From the NCBI RefSeq assembly GCF_013410105.1, contig NZ_JACCCJ010000001.1:558001-622000 (forward strand): a stretch of 64,000 nucleotides of DNA. Reading direction: 5' to 3'. The position numbers and the translations under genes are program-made. The first letter of the stretch is position 1; every line of letters begins with the position of its first letter. This document shows, in pieces, positions 10,916-21,720 of the stretch. The notes under the pieces are model-generated. The model had not been told where the DNA came from. It searched no databases and saw nothing but the letters and a program-made list of their open reading frames with translations. The DNA is from Sphingopyxis sp. JAI108 (GTDB lineage: Bacteria; Pseudomonadota; Alphaproteobacteria; Sphingomonadales; Sphingomonadaceae).

Positions 10916-12160
10916 ATGCACAAGCCGGCCCAATCCCCCCAACGGAGCCTGCCGGGCGCCCGTGAAATGGTAGTCATGATGGCGATGGTCATGGCGCTCA
11001 ATGCGCTCGCCATCGATTCGATGCTGCCCGCACTGCCCGCGATCGGCGAAACGCTGGGCGTGACCGTCGCCAACGATCGGCAGCATGTCATCTCCATCTA
11101 TCTGCTCGGTATCGGGTTCGGGTCGCTGCTTTACGGGCCGCTCTCGGACCGGTTCGGACGCAAGGGTGTCCTCGTCCCGGCGCTCTTCGCCTATCTGGCG
11201 CTCTCGATCGGTTGCGGTCTGGCAACCAGTTTCGCTATGCTGCTCGCGCTGCGCTTCGTCCATGGGCTGGTCAGCGCCGCGCTCGGCGTCATCGTCGTCG
11301 CGGTGATCCGCGACCTGTTCGCGGGCGATGCGATGGCGAAGCGATTGTCGCTGATATTCCTCGTCTTCATGATCGTGCCGATCATTGCGCCGACGATCGG
11401 CGCGGGCATCGCCGCGGTGGCGGGCTGGCGCGCGATCTTCATCGTGCTCGCGGTGATGTCGATCGTGATGCTGTTCTGGCTCCGGCGCCTGCCCGAGACG
11501 CTCGATCCCGCCGATGTGCGCCCTCTCGATCTCAGGACGATGGTGGCGGGCTGGGCGACGGTGACGCGGCACCGCCGCGCCGCGGGCTATATGATCGCAT
11601 CGGGGATGATGCAGGGCGCGCTCTACGGCTATCTCAACAGCAGCGAACAGATCATCGCCGAGGTGTTCGGCGCGCGCGCGATGTTCCCGCTGATCTTCGC
11701 CTGCGTCGCGGTGGGCATCGCGATCGCCAATTTCTCGAATGCCGCGATCGTCGAGCGGTACGGCGCGCGGCGCGTGTCGCAATCGGCGGTCTTCGCCTTC
11801 ATGGCGACGTCGATATTGCAGATCGTCGCGGCGCTCAGCGGCGCCGAGACCCTGTGGATGTTCACCGCGCTGATGATGGTGAACGTCGGCCTCGTCGGTT
11901 TCATCGGCAGCAATTTCGGTTCGATCGCGATGGAGGATTTCGGTCATATGGCCGGCGTTGCCTCATCGTATCAGAGCTTCGCCAAGACTTTGCTCGCGGC
12001 GACGGTCGGTGCGACGATCGGCCAGCAATATGACGGCACCACGCTGCCGCTCGCCTATGCCTTCCTGATCTCCGCCGTCGTCGGCCTCGCGCTCGTTTTC
12101 TGGGCCGAGCGCGGCAAGCTGTTCACCCGGCCGGGAACCGCCCCGAAAAGTCCGTACTGA
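10916..12160 (+). CDS. MFS drug-efflux transporter, Bcr/CflA-like
   Basis: The 414-residue protein has about twelve hydrophobic segments. The first begins at about residue 20 (MVVMMAMVMALNALAIDSML) and the loop between helices 2 and 3 holds the MFS signature GPLSDRFGRKG. The early ALNALAIDSMLPALP stretch matches the D-x-x-L-PALP pattern of Bcr/CflA multidrug exporters, inner-membrane proton antiporters. It sits alone after a terminator, so it probably has its own promoter in the short gap. The exported compound cannot be deduced. Confidence 0.88.
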   Translation: MHKPAQSPQRSLPGAREMVVMMAMVMALNALAIDSMLPALPAIGETLGVTVANDRQHVISIYLLGIGFGSLLYGPLSDRFGRKGVLVPALFAYLALSIGCGLATSFAMLLALRFVHGLVSAALGVIVVAVIRDLFAGDAMAKRLSLIFLVFMIVPIIAPTIGAGIAAVAGWRAIFIVLAVMSIVMLFWLRRLPETLDPADVRPLDLRTMVAGWATVTRHRRAAGYMIASGMMQGALYGYLNSSEQIIAEVFGARAMFPLIFACVAVGIAIANFSNAAIVERYGARRVSQSAVFAFMATSILQIVAALSGAETLWMFTALMMVNVGLVGFIGSNFGSIAMEDFGHMAGVASSYQSFAKTLLAATVGATIGQQYDGTTLPLAYAFLISAVVGLALVFWAERGKLFTRPGTAPKSPY

Positions 12161-12379
12161 CGGCCAGCAGGCTTCCGGTCGAAACCGGTCGCTTCCAACC
12201 TCGACCGGCTGCCAAACAGCCGGGTTCCGCGATCGTCCGCCTTTCCCCTTGCCGACTCACGCGGTAAGGCCTATATCGCGCTCACTTCTTGACATGGTTA
12301 GCCAGTTGGGACGTCGGGGCCGCGGGCCGCGGCGGCCATAGCTGCATGGCTTTCCGGTCATCCGGATTGGGAAATTTCA

Positions 12380-12925
12380 TTGGTCGATTTCGACGCTCTC
12401 CACGCGATCATCGCGCCCGAAGCCGAGGCCATGGGCCTCGCGCTCGTGCGCGTCGCTTTCTTCGGCGGCGACAGCGATCCGACGCTGCAGGTGATGGCCG
12501 AGCGGCCCGAGACGCGCCAGCTGACGATCGACGATTGCGCCGACCTGTCGCGCCGCATTTCGGACCGGCTCGACGCGCTTGAGGAAGCGGGCAAGGACCC
12601 GATCGATGCCGCCTACCGGCTCGAGGTGTCGTCGCCGGGCATCGACCGGCCGCTGACGCGCCGCGCCGACTTCGCCGACTGGGCGGGGCACGAGGCTAAG
12701 ATCGCGCTGAAAGAGAAGCGCGACGGGCGCCAGCGCTTCAATGGCGAACTGATCGGTATCGACGGCGATGTCGTTTTGATTTCGGATAAAGAAGGGGTGG
12801 AGCACAAGCTGCCGTTCGACGCGATCGACACGGCGAAGCTGGTTCTCACCGACAAATTGATTGCCGCAACCGTTCCGCTCTCGATCGAGGGCGCCGACGA
12901 AATGGAAGAAGAAGGACAGGACTGA
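12380..12925 (+). CDS. rimP: Ribosome maturation factor RimP
   Basis: RimP binds the free 30S subunit and is needed for late steps of its assembly. The 181-residue product shows the typical start (DFDALHAIIAPEAEAMGL) and the YRLEVSSPGIDRPL motif near residue 77, then a C-terminal SH3-like domain. The start is a TTG at 12380; no ATG or GTG in frame gives the expected N-terminus. The stop overlaps the nusA start by one base (TGATG), which implies translational coupling and marks the first gene of the nusA-infB operon. The roughly 220-base gap upstream should hold the operon promoter. Confidence 0.95.
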   Translation: MVDFDALHAIIAPEAEAMGLALVRVAFFGGDSDPTLQVMAERPETRQLTIDDCADLSRRISDRLDALEEAGKDPIDAAYRLEVSSPGIDRPLTRRADFADWAGHEAKIALKEKRDGRQRFNGELIGIDGDVVLISDKEGVEHKLPFDAIDTAKLVLTDKLIAATVPLSIEGADEMEEEGQD

Positions 12926-14559
12926 TGGCCACTGCCATTTCCGCCAACAAGGCCGAGCTGCTCGCGATCGCCAACAGCGTCGCCAGCGAGAAGATGATCG
13001 ACAAGGGCATCGTCATCGAGGCGATCGAGGAAGCGATCCAGCGCGCCGCGCGCGCGCGCTATGGTGCCGAGAACGACATTCGCGCCAAGCTCGATGCGCA
13101 GACCGGCGACCTCCGTTTGTGGCGCGTCGTCGAGGTGGTCGAGACGGTCGAGGATTATTTCAAGCAGGTCGACCTTGCCGCCGGCCAGAAATTGCAGAAG
13201 GACGCCCAGCTCGGCGACTTCATCGTCGACCCGCTGCCCGCGGTCGACCTCGGCCGCATCGACGCGCAGTCGGCGAAGCAGGTGATCTTCCAGAAGGTCC
13301 GCGAAGCTGACCGCGAGCGCCAGTATGAGGAATTCAAGGACCGCGCGGGTGAGATCATCACCGGCGTCGTGAAATCGGTCGAATTCGGCCACATCGTCGT
13401 CAACCTCGGCCGCGCCGAAGGCGTGATCCGCCGCGACCAGCAGATCCCGCGCGAACTGATGCGCGTCGGTGATCGCGTCCGCGCGCTGATCCTGTCGGTG
13501 CGCCGCGAGAACCGCGGCCCGCAGATTTTCCTGTCGCGCGCGCACCCCGACTTCATGAAGAAGCTGTTCGCGCAGGAAGTGCCCGAAATCTACGACGGCA
13601 TCATCGAGATCAAGGCCGCGGCCCGCGACCCGGGTTCGCGCGCGAAGATCGGCGTCATCAGCTATGACGGCAGCATCGACCCCGTCGGCGCGTGCGTCGG
13701 CATGAAGGGCAGCCGCGTCCAGGCCGTCGTCCAGGAAATGCAGGGCGAAAAGATCGACATCATCCCTTGGTCCGAAGACACGGCGACCTTCGTCGTCAAC
13801 GCGCTCCAGCCCGCAACGGTCCAGCGCGTCGTCATCGACGAGGATGACAGCCGCATCGAAGTCGTCGTTCCCGACGACCAGCTCAGCCTCGCCATCGGTC
13901 GCCGCGGCCAGAATGTCCGTCTCGCCAGCCAGCTCACCGGCAGCCAGATCGACATCATGACCGAGGCCGATGCAAGCGAAAAGCGCCAGCGCGAATTCGT
14001 CGAGCGCTCGACGATGTTCCAGGAAGAACTCGACGTCGACGAAACGCTCGCGCAGCTGCTCGTCGCCGAAGGTTTCGGTGAGCTCGAAGAAGTCGCCTAT
14101 GTGCCGGTCGAGGAACTGGCGAGCATCGAAGGCTTCGACGAGGAACTCGCGCAGGAATTGCAGAGCCGTGCCGCCGAAGGGCTGGAACGCCGCGAGGAAG
14201 CATCGCGCGCCGAACGCCGCGAACTGGGCGTCGAGGACGCGCTTGCCGACATTCCGCACCTGACCGAAGCAATGCTCGTCGTGCTCGGCAAGGCCGGTAT
14301 CAAGACGCTCGACGACCTCGCCGACCTTGCGACCGACGAGCTGATCGCGAAGAAGCGCCAGGACAATCGCCGTGGCCCGGCGCGCAGCGAGCGCGCCGAG
14401 GACAAGGGCGGCGTGCTCGGCGAATATGGCCTGAGCGAAGAGCAGGGCAACGAGATCATCATGGCGGCACGCGCGCACTGGTTCGACGACGAGCCGGAAA
14501 CCGAGCCCGCGGCGGCGCCGCAAACCGGGGAGGCCGCCGATGCGGACCCCGCGCAATGA
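12925..14559 (+). CDS. nusA: Transcription termination/antitermination factor NusA
   Basis: NusA binds RNA polymerase and nascent RNA, and modulates pausing, termination and antitermination. The 544-residue product has the N-terminal polymerase-binding domain (about 1-130), an S1 domain (about 138-200, starting [14 protein letters not shown]) and two KH domains with [12 protein letters not shown] and [13 protein letters not shown]. Two C-terminal acidic helix-hairpin repeats follow (about 360-510). It lies second in the rimP operon, with its 3' end overlapping the ylxR-like gene by 20 bases. Confidence 0.97.
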   Translation: MATAISANKAELLAIANSVASEKMIDKGIVIEAIEEAIQRAARARYGAENDIRAKLDAQTGDLRLWRVVEVVETVEDYFKQVDLAAGQKLQKDAQLGDFIVDPLPAVDLGRIDAQSAKQVIFQKVREADRERQYEEFKDRAGEIITGVVKSVEFGHIVVNLGRAEGVIRRDQQIPRELMRVGDRVRALILSVRRENRGPQIFLSRAHPDFMKKLFAQEVPEIYDGIIEIKAAARDPGSRAKIGVISYDGSIDPVGACVGMKGSRVQAVVQEMQGEKIDIIPWSEDTATFVVNALQPATVQRVVIDEDDSRIEVVVPDDQLSLAIGRRGQNVRLASQLTGSQIDIMTEADASEKRQREFVERSTMFQEELDVDETLAQLLVAEGFGELEEVAYVPVEELASIEGFDEELAQELQSRAAEGLERREEASRAERRELGVEDALADIPHLTEAMLVVLGKAGIKTLDDLADLATDELIAKKRQDNRRGPARSERAEDKGGVLGEYGLSEEQGNEIIMAARAHWFDDEPETEPAAAPQTGEAADADPAQ

Positions 14560-15310
14560 TCAGCTGACCGAAACCGACCGCGCAAAGGGGCGCGGCCAGC
14601 ATGTGCCCGAGCGGCGCTGCGTCGTGACCGGTGAGGTTTCGCCGGCGGAGCAGCTCGTGCGCCTGGCGCTCGGCCCCGACGGCAGCATCGCCCCCGACGT
14701 CCATGGCAAGGCGCCGGGACGCGGCGCGTGGATCGGCGTTTCCCGCGCCGACCTCGAAGCCGCGCAGGCCAAGGGCAAGCTCAAGGGGGGGCTCGCGCGC
14801 GCGCTTCACGAGGGCCATATCGCGATCCCCGACGATCTCGGCGCGCGGATCGAGACGCAGCTTCAGCGCGCGACGCTCGACCGGCTGGGGCTGGAGTCGC
14901 GATCGGGTACCTTGCTCAGCGGCAATGAAAAGATCGAAACTGCGGCGCGCAAGGGGCAGGTCCGCCTGCTCCTCCACGCGAGCGATGCGGGCGAGGATGG
15001 CCGCAAGAAACTTGCGCAGGCATGGCGCGTCGGCGAGGACGACGAAGGCTCGGGCCGCGAAGGTCTGGTCTTGCCGGTGGACCGCGGCACCCTATCTATG
15101 GCATTGGGGCGCGAGAATGCGGTGCATCTGGCCTTGACCGATGCTCGCGCAGCGGCGCGGGTGCTGGCGCATTTGAGCCGCTGGCAGTTTTTCACAGGAT
15201 GGAGTAGGGACGCGGCCAACCGCGATTCCGACCCGCACGCCACGTCAGTCTCTGGCGAGGAAAATATTGGGGCGTTGCCGACAAGCACCGCCGCTTCGGA
15301 CGCGTTTTGA
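14540..15310 (+). CDS. YlxR-family RNA-binding protein (DUF448)
   Basis: YlxR proteins are encoded between nusA and infB in many bacteria and are thought to bind nucleic acid. The N-terminal domain (about 20-95) shows RRCVVTGEVSPAEQLVRLAL and the GRGAWIG motif. The rest (about 105-220) resembles the L7Ae-like domain fused to YlxR in alphaproteobacteria, in which SVxLxxDGREK-like helices are replaced here by alanine-rich ones. The last 35 residues, after HLSRWQFFTG, are polar and probably disordered. Start ATG 14540 overlaps nusA, so expression is coupled. Confidence 0.88.
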   Translation: MRTPRNDQLTETDRAKGRGQHVPERRCVVTGEVSPAEQLVRLALGPDGSIAPDVHGKAPGRGAWIGVSRADLEAAQAKGKLKGGLARALHEGHIAIPDDLGARIETQLQRATLDRLGLESRSGTLLSGNEKIETAARKGQVRLLLHASDAGEDGRKKLAQAWRVGEDDEGSGREGLVLPVDRGTLSMALGRENAVHLALTDARAAARVLAHLSRWQFFTGWSRDAANRDSDPHATSVSGEENIGALPTSTAASDAF

Positions 15311-15327
15311 AGGAATGATGGTTTTCG

Positions 15328-17871
15328 ATGAGTGACGAACAGGACAAACCGACCCTTACCCGCAAGCCTCTGGGGCTGAAGCGGACGGTCGAGGCCGGAC
15401 AGGTGCAGCAGCAATTCAGCCACGGGCGCCGGAATACGGTGGTGGTCGAGGTGAAGCGGCGCCGCGTGCTGGGCCGTCCGGGCGAAGCCGCCCCGGCACC
15501 CGAGGCCGAAGAGGTCCAGGCCGCTCCGGCGCCTGAGCCCGCACCGGCGCCCGCGCCGGCGCCCAAGCCTGCTGCGCCGAAGGCCGCCGCGCCCGACAGC
15601 TTGATGACGCGCCAGGAACGACAGGCGCAATTGCTGCGCGAGGCCGAAGAAGCGCGCATGAACGCGCTCGAGGAAAATCGCCGCCGCGAAGAAGCGGCGC
15701 GCGCGCGCGCTGCCGATGAAGAGAAGGCCCGTGCCGAAGCGCGGCAGGAACAGGCCGCAGCAGAAGCGGCCGAACCCGCCCCCGCTCCGGCCGCACCGGA
15801 ACCCGCCGCCGAAGCGCCCGCGGCCGCCGCTGAGCAGCCGCAAGCAGACGCCCCGGCCGCGCGTCCTGCGACCAGCGCCGCTCCCGCGCCGCGCCGCTTC
15901 ACGCCGGTCGAGGCGCCGAAGCGCCCCGAACCCAAGCGTCCGGAGCCGAAAGCGAACCGCGGTGCCGACAATCGCCGCCAGTCGGGCAAGCTGACCGTCA
16001 CGCGCGCGCTCAACGAGGACGAGGGCGCCCGTGCGCGCAGCCTCGCCGCGCTGAAGCGCGCTCGCGAAAAGGAAAAGCGCTCGCACACCGCTTCGTCGGG
16101 GCCGCGCGAAAAGCAGGTCCGCGAAGTCGTCGTGCCCGAGGCGATCACGGTTCAGGATCTCGCCAACCGCATGGCCGAAAAGGGCAGCGACCTGGTGAAA
16201 GCGCTGTTCAAGATGGGCATGCCCGTCACGATCAACCAAACGATCGACCAGGACACCGCCGAACTGCTCGTCACCGAATTCGGGCACGAGATCAAGCGCG
16301 TCAGCGAAGGCGACATCGACATTCGCCACGACCAGGACGTCGACGATGCCGCGCTGCTTCAGCCGCGCGCGCCCGTCGTCACGATCATGGGCCATGTCGA
16401 CCACGGCAAGACCAGCCTGCTCGACGCGCTTCGCGGCGCGAATGTCGTCGCGGGCGAGGCCGGCGGCATCACCCAGCATATCGGCGCCTATCAGGTGAAG
16501 ACCCCCGATGGGTCGCTCGTCACCTTCCTCGATACGCCGGGCCACGAGGCGTTCACCGAAATGCGCCAGCGCGGCGCGAACGTGACCGACATCGTAATCC
16601 TGGTGGTCGCCGCCGACGACGGGCTCAAGCCGCAGTCGATCGAGGCGATCGCCCATGCCAAGGCGGCAGGCGTGCCGATCATCGTCGCGATCAACAAGGT
16701 CGACAAGGAAGGTGCCAACCCGCAACGCGTCCGCGAACGCCTGCTCGAGCATGAGCTGGTGGTCGAGGAAATGGGCGGCGACGTCCAGAATGTCGAAGTG
16801 TCGGCGCTGAAGAAGACCGGCCTCGACAAGCTGCTCGACGCGATCGCGGTGCAGGCCGAGATCATGGAACTGAAAGCCAACCCCGACCGCGCCGCGGAAG
16901 GCACGGTGGTCGAGGCGAAGCTGGACAAGGGCCGCGGCCCCGTCGCGACGATCCTCGTCCGCCGCGGGACGCTCAAGGTCGGCGACATCTTCGTCTGCGG
17001 CGCCGAAAGCGGCCGCGTTCGCGCGCTGATCAACGACAAGGGCGAGCAGATCAAGTCGGCCGGCCCGTCGTTGCCGGTCGAGGTTCTCGGCCTCGGCGGT
17101 GTGCCGATGGCGGGCGATACGCTGACCGTCGTCGAGAATGAGGCGCGCGCCCGCGAAGTCGCCGCCTATCGCCAGGAACAGGCGCTTCGCAAGCGGACGG
17201 CGCAGGCGCCGGTCAGCCTCGAAGGCATGTTCGAGGCGCTCGCCGACAAGGCGAACGTCATCCAGTTCCCGGTGGTCATCAAGGGCGATGTGCAGGGGTC
17301 GGTCGAAGCGATCGTCAACGCGCTGAATCGCCTGTCGACCGACGAGATCCGCGTCCGCGTGCTCCAGTCGGGTGCCGGCGCGATCACCGAGAGCGACGTG
17401 ACGCTCGCCGCCGCTAGCAACGCGCCGATCATCGGCTTCAACGTTCGTCCGAACGCCAAGGCGCGCGAGATTGCGAACCGCGAAAAAGTCCGCTTCATGT
17501 ACTATGACGTCATCTACCACCTGACCGACGAGATCGCGAAGGAGATGGCGGGCGAGCTGGGTCCGGAACGCGTCGAAACCGTCGTCGGCCGCGCCGAGGT
17601 CAAGGACGTCTTCCCCGCCGGCAAGCGCGACAAGGCCGCGGGCCTGCTCGTGCTCGAAGGCGTCATTCGCAAGGGGCTGCACGCACGCCTCACGCGCGAC
17701 GACGTCATCGTCTCGGCGACGACGATCTCGTCGCTCCGCCGGTTCAAGGACGATGTTGCCGAAGTGCGCGCCGGTCTCGAATGCGGTGTGGTGCTCGCCG
17801 ATACGAACGACATCAAGGCGGGCGACCATCTCGAAGTCTTCGAAGTCGAACTGCGCGAACGGACGCTGTAA
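15328..17871 (+). CDS. infB: Translation initiation factor IF-2
   Basis: IF-2 is the GTPase that brings initiator tRNA to the ribosome. The 847-residue product has a long low-complexity N-terminal region (about 40-220) rich in Ala, Pro, Glu and Arg. It is followed by the IF2 N-terminal fold and the G domain with GHVDHGKT at 355-362, DTPGHEAF and NKVD, then the domain II-IV core ending ELRERTL. The bacterial KITVRDLA-like start is represented by [13 protein letters not shown]. It is the fourth gene of the rimP operon. Confidence 0.97.
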   Translation: MSDEQDKPTLTRKPLGLKRTVEAGQVQQQFSHGRRNTVVVEVKRRRVLGRPGEAAPAPEAEEVQAAPAPEPAPAPAPAPKPAAPKAAAPDSLMTRQERQAQLLREAEEARMNALEENRRREEAARARAADEEKARAEARQEQAAAEAAEPAPAPAAPEPAAEAPAAAAEQPQADAPAARPATSAAPAPRRFTPVEAPKRPEPKRPEPKANRGADNRRQSGKLTVTRALNEDEGARARSLAALKRAREKEKRSHTASSGPREKQVREVVVPEAITVQDLANRMAEKGSDLVKALFKMGMPVTINQTIDQDTAELLVTEFGHEIKRVSEGDIDIRHDQDVDDAALLQPRAPVVTIMGHVDHGKTSLLDALRGANVVAGEAGGITQHIGAYQVKTPDGSLVTFLDTPGHEAFTEMRQRGANVTDIVILVVAADDGLKPQSIEAIAHAKAAGVPIIVAINKVDKEGANPQRVRERLLEHELVVEEMGGDVQNVEVSALKKTGLDKLLDAIAVQAEIMELKANPDRAAEGTVVEAKLDKGRGPVATILVRRGTLKVGDIFVCGAESGRVRALINDKGEQIKSAGPSLPVEVLGLGGVPMAGDTLTVVENEARAREVAAYRQEQALRKRTAQAPVSLEGMFEALADKANVIQFPVVIKGDVQGSVEAIVNALNRLSTDEIRVRVLQSGAGAITESDVTLAAASNAPIIGFNVRPNAKAREIANREKVRFMYYDVIYHLTDEIAKEMAGELGPERVETVVGRAEVKDVFPAGKRDKAAGLLVLEGVIRKGLHARLTRDDVIVSATTISSLRRFKDDVAEVRAGLECGVVLADTNDIKAGDHLEVFEVELRERTL

Positions 17872-17907
17872 AAAGCGTCCGCTTTGCGGAGCAGCGGGGG
17901 TGCCGGC

Positions 17908-18465
17908 ATGGCTCGCTATGTGGCCCTATTCGGTAGCATCAACGTCGGCGGCAACCGGCTGACGATGGCCGACCTGCGTGCGGCATTCGAGGCGGAAGGG
18001 TTCTCCGACGTCGAAACCGTCGTCGCCAGCGGCAATGTCATCTTCTCGCACCCCGCGCGTCCGACGCGCGGGCTTGAGGAGAAGCTGACGCTGATGGTCG
18101 ATGACCGCTTCGACATGCGGTGCGCCGCGTTGGTTCGCAGCCGCGACGAGCTTGCCGCGGCGATCGCCGATAATCCCTTCGCCGGCACGAACGAGGACAG
18201 GTTCGTCCACACCATGTTCCTCGACGGCCAGCCGACCCAGGCGCAGTTCGACGCGCTGGCGGCCGACAAGTGGATCAAGCCGAACGAGCGCCTCGCGCTC
18301 GGTGACCGCGCCCTTTATATCGATTATGGCGAGGGCGTCGCCGACAGCAAATTGACCGCGCGGCTGATCGAACGGCGGTTGGAACATAAGGGCACGGCGC
18401 GCAACATGCGTTCGATCGCCCGGATCGTCGACAAGCTCGACCAGTTGGAGAAAGCCGAGCCATGA
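17908..18465 (+). CDS. DUF1697 family protein
   Basis: The 185-residue product begins [15 protein letters not shown], the characteristic start of DUF1697 proteins (usually LLRGINVGG). It also has [13 protein letters not shown], a typical SGN-V-F motif, and the later [16 protein letters not shown] segment. The biochemical role of the family is unknown. ATG 17908 is preceded by GCGGGGG. It lies between infB and rbfA, whose adjacency is usual elsewhere, and its stop overlaps the rbfA start by four bases (ATGA), so it now belongs to the operon. Confidence 0.88.
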   Translation: MARYVALFGSINVGGNRLTMADLRAAFEAEGFSDVETVVASGNVIFSHPARPTRGLEEKLTLMVDDRFDMRCAALVRSRDELAAAIADNPFAGTNEDRFVHTMFLDGQPTQAQFDALAADKWIKPNERLALGDRALYIDYGEGVADSKLTARLIERRLEHKGTARNMRSIARIVDKLDQLEKAEP

Positions 18466-18878
18466 AACCCGAAAAGGATCGGAAAAGGGACAGCGGCCCC
18501 TCGGTTCGCGTGCTGCGCGTCGGCGAGCAGGTGCGCCATATTCTCTCCGAAATCCTCGCGCGCGGCGACGTCCACGACGACCTGCTCACCAAGCATCCGG
18601 TGAGCATTACCGAAGTCCGCATGTCGCCCGACCTTCGCCACGCGACCGTCTTTGTGAAGCCGTTGCTCGGCAAGGACGAGGAAGCGGTGCTGAAGGCGCT
18701 GCGCACCAACACCGCCTGGCTGCAAAAGAGCGTCGCCGAAAAGATGAGCATGAAATATGCCGCGAAACTGAAATTTCTGAGCGACGAAAGCTTCGACGAG
18801 GCGAGTCATATCGACAAATTGCTGCGCGATCCGAAGGTGGCGCGTGATCTGACGGCGCCCGAAGGCGAGGGGGAGTAA
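18462..18878 (+). CDS. rbfA: 30S ribosome-binding factor RbfA
   Basis: RbfA is a KH-like protein that binds the 16S rRNA of immature 30S subunits and helps 5' end maturation and cold adaptation. The 138-residue product contains [34 protein letters not shown] and [16 protein letters not shown], which are typical family segments (the last usually reads F-x-x-D-x-S). It starts within the end of the DUF1697 gene. A dispersed palindrome follows its stop, so it ends this part of the operon. Confidence 0.94.
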   Translation: MKPEKDRKRDSGPSVRVLRVGEQVRHILSEILARGDVHDDLLTKHPVSITEVRMSPDLRHATVFVKPLLGKDEEAVLKALRTNTAWLQKSVAEKMSMKYAAKLKFLSDESFDEASHIDKLLRDPKVARDLTAPEGEGE

Positions 18879-18895
18879 GGCCACCTTCCCGCTCC

Positions 18896-18985
18896 GTCAT
18901 TGCGAGGAGCGCACGACGAAGCAATCCCCAGCGCACGGCATGTCCGGACGAGGGCGGGAGATTGCTTCGCTTCGCTCGCAATGAC
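18896..18985. repeat. Dispersed palindromic repeat, family A, copy 1
   Basis: The ends form a perfect 11-bp inverted repeat: GTCATTGCGAG at 18896 and CTCGCAATGAC ending at 18985. Inside are GAAGCAATCCCC and GGAGATTGCTTCGCTTCG, nearly complementary arms. Three more copies lie at 36416, 52760 and 62275. It sits between the convergent rbfA and WS/DGAT genes. Confidence 0.85.
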
Positions 18986-18993
18986 AGGGAAGG

Positions 18994-20415
18994 CTATTTC
19001 CCCTTCTTGATCCCCGCTGCCGCTTCCAGTTCGACCAGCGCTTCCTCCAGATAGTCGATCATCCGCTGCGCGTGCGGCACGCTGCGGCGGCAGGCGGTGA
19101 TGCCGAAGTCGATGTTCCTGAAATTCGAAACCTGCGTGATGTTCATCGCCATGCCATCGACGGGGATGCTCGCGGGGTACATGCCGTCGAGCCGCGCGCC
19201 GTTCCAGTACATCTGCTCGCGCGGGCCGGGGACGTTCGAGATCGTCACCGAGTAAGCGGGGAATTTGTCGGCGGTGCGGGTGAGCGCGGTGAGCATCATG
19301 GGAAAGCTGGTGATCGCGGTATAGAGCTGGATCTGCGCCGCGGTCATCGCGCGGAGCTGCGCCTTCGCCGAATTCATCGATTCCTGGATCATCGCCATGC
19401 GCGTCGCCGGATCGTCGATATGCGTCGCGAGGTTCGCGGTCACCGATGCGACCGAATTGCCCGAATCGATATCGTCCTTGGGCCGGATCGACACCGGCGC
19501 CATGGCTTTCAATGGCTTGTCGGGCAGTTCGTTCAGCGACTGGAGATATTTGCGCATCGCCCCCGCGCACATGCCGAGCACCGCGTCGTTGATCGTGCCG
19601 TCATAGGCCTTGCCCATCGCGCGCACGCGCTCGAGCGACCAGCTTTGCGCGACGAAACGGCGCGCGCCGGTGATGTTGCGGTTGAAGCTGGTGCGCGGCA
19701 CCCCGGCAAAGGGCGTCGCGAGGCCCTCGCCGCCGATGCCGAACATCGCGGCGAGATACTGGTTCATCGCCTTCGTCACCCCGACGCTGTTGCCCCATTG
19801 CTCCTTCAGGAAATCGCCGATCGCCTTGATGTCGGTCAGGCTGGGGCGCGCGGGCTTTTTCGGCGGCGGGAACAGGCGCTTATAGGCTTCATAGGCTTCG
19901 ACCGAGAGCGGCGATGCGGCGCGCCGTTCCCCTGGGTCCGCCGACAGCATCGAATTATAGAAATGGATGCTTGCGGCGCCGTCCATCAGCGCGTGGTGCA
20001 CCTTCTTGAAGGTCGCGATCTGGCGGTTGGGAAGGCCCGAGATCAGCGTGATTTCCCAGAGCGGCCGGGTGCGGTCGAGCAGTCCAGAATGAAGCCGCGA
20101 GGCTAGTTCGAACATCTCGCGGTAGCGCCCCGGCTTGGGCAGTGCGGCGGCGCGGACATGGTAATGCATGTCGATGTCGCGATCGGGCTCGAGGCGGATC
20201 GGGCCATACTGGCCAAACGGCGTCAGTTTCAGCACCTCGCTGAACGGCCGCCTGAGGCCCTCCGACTGGCGGAGCAGCGCGAGCTGCTCGTGCAGCCACT
20301 CGGTCTCGTCGACCCCGTCGGGCAGCGTGTAGAGATTGATGCCGCCGATGTGCATCGGCGTCTCGCGGCTCTCCCCCCACAGGAACATCGCGTCGGTCAC
20401 CGGCATCAATCGCAT
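18994..20415 (-). CDS. Wax ester synthase/diacylglycerol acyltransferase (WS/DGAT)
   Basis: WS/DGAT enzymes join an acyl-CoA to a fatty alcohol or diacylglycerol to make storage wax esters or triacylglycerol. The 473-residue product has the active-site motif HHALMDG (HHxxx[14 protein letters not shown]) at about residue 133. It also has the [11 protein letters not shown] segment, the C-terminal [16 protein letters not shown] (N-V-x-G-P motif) and an MNITQVSNF segment. ATG 20415 was chosen because GGGGAGAG lies 6-7 bases upstream. A perfect palindrome lies just upstream (20436-20461). The gene is on the opposite strand inside an otherwise conserved rbfA-truB cluster. Confidence 0.92.
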   Translation of the reverse strand: MRLMPVTDAMFLWGESRETPMHIGGINLYTLPDGVDETEWLHEQLALLRQSEGLRRPFSEVLKLTPFGQYGPIRLEPDRDIDMHYHVRAAALPKPGRYREMFELASRLHSGLLDRTRPLWEITLISGLPNRQIATFKKVHHALMDGAASIHFYNSMLSADPGERRAASPLSVEAYEAYKRLFPPPKKPARPSLTDIKAIGDFLKEQWGNSVGVTKAMNQYLAAMFGIGGEGLATPFAGVPRTSFNRNITGARRFVAQSWSLERVRAMGKAYDGTINDAVLGMCAGAMRKYLQSLNELPDKPLKAMAPVSIRPKDDIDSGNSVASVTANLATHIDDPATRMAMIQESMNSAKAQLRAMTAAQIQLYTAITSFPMMLTALTRTADKFPAYSVTISNVPGPREQMYWNGARLDGMYPASIPVDGMAMNITQVSNFRNIDFGITACRRSVPHAQRMIDYLEEALVELEAAAGIKKGK

Positions 20416-20435
20416 CGCAGCTCTCCCCACTGAAT

Positions 20436-20461
20436 ATGCTGCACTCTTTGGCGTGCAGCAT
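20436..20461. promoter_or_regulatory. Candidate operator palindrome of the WS/DGAT gene
   Basis: A perfect 9-bp inverted repeat, ATGCTGCAC (20436-20444) and GTGCAGCAT (20453-20461), separated by 8 bases, begins 20 bases upstream of the WS/DGAT start and about 80 bases upstream of thymidine kinase. Its size fits a homodimeric repressor such as a TetR- or GntR-type protein. No such regulator gene is adjacent. It could also fold as an RNA hairpin. Confidence 0.45.
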
Positions 20462-20539
20462 GACAGGGGGCGTGGTCGAGTCAAGTTGTCCCCCCGATTC
20501 CACGGTGACGAGGGTCGATATGCAGGTTATCGCGCACGC

Positions 20540-21142
20540 ATGGCCAAGCTCTATTTCTATTATGCCAGCATGAATGCGGGCAAGTCGACGACGCTGTTGC
20601 AGGCGGATTTCAACTATCGCGAGCGCGGCATGGAAACGATGCTGTGGACCGCGGCGCTCGACGACCGCTACGGGCAGGGGCAAGTGACGAGCCGCATCGG
20701 GCTGATGGCCGAGGCGCACAAGTTCGACCCCGACAGCGACTTGTTCGCGGCGGTCGGCGAAGAGAATGGGCAGCGCCCGCTTGCCTGCGTGCTCGTCGAC
20801 GAGGCGCAATTCCTGTCGCGCGAGCAGGTGCTGCAATTGGCGCGCCTCGCCGACGAGGCGAATATTCCGGTGCTTTGTTATGGCCTCCGCACCGACTTTG
20901 CCGCCAACCTCTTCCCCGGATCGGCGGCGCTGCTCGGCATCGCCGACGCGCTCGTCGAATTGAAGGCCGTGTGCGAATGCGGGCGCAAGGCGACGATGAA
21001 CCTGCGCGTTGATGAAGCGGGCCGCGCGGTGGTCGAGGGCGCACAGACCGAAATCGGCGGCAACGACCGCTATATCGCGATGTGCCGGCGGCATTTCATG
21101 GCCAAGCGGCGCGAGGCTGCCGGGGCGCTCGCCGATGCTTGA
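20540..21142 (+). CDS. tdk: Thymidine kinase
   Basis: This type II thymidine kinase phosphorylates thymidine for salvage into dTTP. The 200-residue product shows the P-loop MNAGKST at 11-17 (with [11 protein letters not shown]), the Walker B-like LVDEAQFL, the [11 protein letters not shown] loop and the substrate lasso region. Zinc-binding cysteines appear as [12 protein letters not shown], with a later MCRRHF. ATG 20540 starts at the conserved MAKLYFYYA. The last bases overlap the following acetyltransferase start, so the two are co-transcribed. Confidence 0.95.
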   Translation: MAKLYFYYASMNAGKSTTLLQADFNYRERGMETMLWTAALDDRYGQGQVTSRIGLMAEAHKFDPDSDLFAAVGEENGQRPLACVLVDEAQFLSREQVLQLARLADEANIPVLCYGLRTDFAANLFPGSAALLGIADALVELKAVCECGRKATMNLRVDEAGRAVVEGAQTEIGGNDRYIAMCRRHFMAKRREAAGALADA

Positions 21143-21671
21143 CCGGCTCTATGCCGAGCTCGCCGATGGCGGTCTGAAACTCGTCAAACTGGCGGAGCCG
21201 CATCGCAAGGCGCTGCGCGCCGCCTGCGCCGCCGATGCCGACATCTGGACGATCTATTCGTCGAGTTTCGATCCCGAGCATTTCGATGCCGCGTTCGATG
21301 CGCTGGTCGGGCATGCGAGCCGTATGGCCTACGCGATTTTCGACGGCGATACGCTTGTCGGCATGACCGCCTATTTGCGGCCCGACGTCTCTGCGCAAAC
21401 GGTCGAGATCGGTAACAGCTATATCCACCCCGACGCGCGGGGGACGGGGCTCAACACGCGGATCAAAAAGCTGATGATCGATCACGCGTTCGCGGCCGGC
21501 ATCCGCCGTATCGAGTTCCGCATCGACGAGCGGAACAAGCGCAGCCAGGCTGCGGTCGCCAAGCTTGGCTGCACGAAAGAAGGCGTGCTGCGTTCCGAGC
21601 GCATCACCTGGACGGGATATGTTCGCGACACCGGGCTCTGGTCGCTGCTCGCGGATGAGTGGACGGGGTAA
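21135..21671 (+). CDS. GNAT family N-acetyltransferase
   Basis: The 178-residue product has the RimJ/RimL-like acetyltransferase pattern: [21 protein letters not shown] supplies the acetyl-CoA loop (here R-G-T-G). [28 protein letters not shown] is the usual end of the domain, cut here for length to its N-x-x-S-Q-x-A-x-x-x-L-G pattern. The likely substrate is an amine on a protein N-terminus or small molecule; it cannot be determined. Start 21135 overlaps the tdk stop by eight bases. Confidence 0.88.
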   Translation: MLDRLYAELADGGLKLVKLAEPHRKALRAACAADADIWTIYSSSFDPEHFDAAFDALVGHASRMAYAIFDGDTLVGMTAYLRPDVSAQTVEIGNSYIHPDARGTGLNTRIKKLMIDHAFAAGIRRIEFRIDERNKRSQAAVAKLGCTKEGVLRSERITWTGYVRDTGLWSLLADEWTG

Positions 21672-21720
21672 CGGGCAGAGGTCAGCACCGGTTCAGCCTC
21701 GCTCTGCTACGCGAGTCGTC

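Noticed and set aside
12161..12379. Possible tRNA or structured RNA upstream of rimP
   Set aside because: In other bacteria a tRNA gene can precede rimP, but I found no T-loop sequence such as GGTTCGAATCC or a cloverleaf here. A TTGACA lies near 12287 without a clear -10.
14863..17829. Very long open frame antisense to infB
   Set aside because: It mirrors the codon bias of the infB gene in a GC-rich genome. The deduced protein is rich in Arg, Asp and Leu without recognisable domains, while infB is certain.
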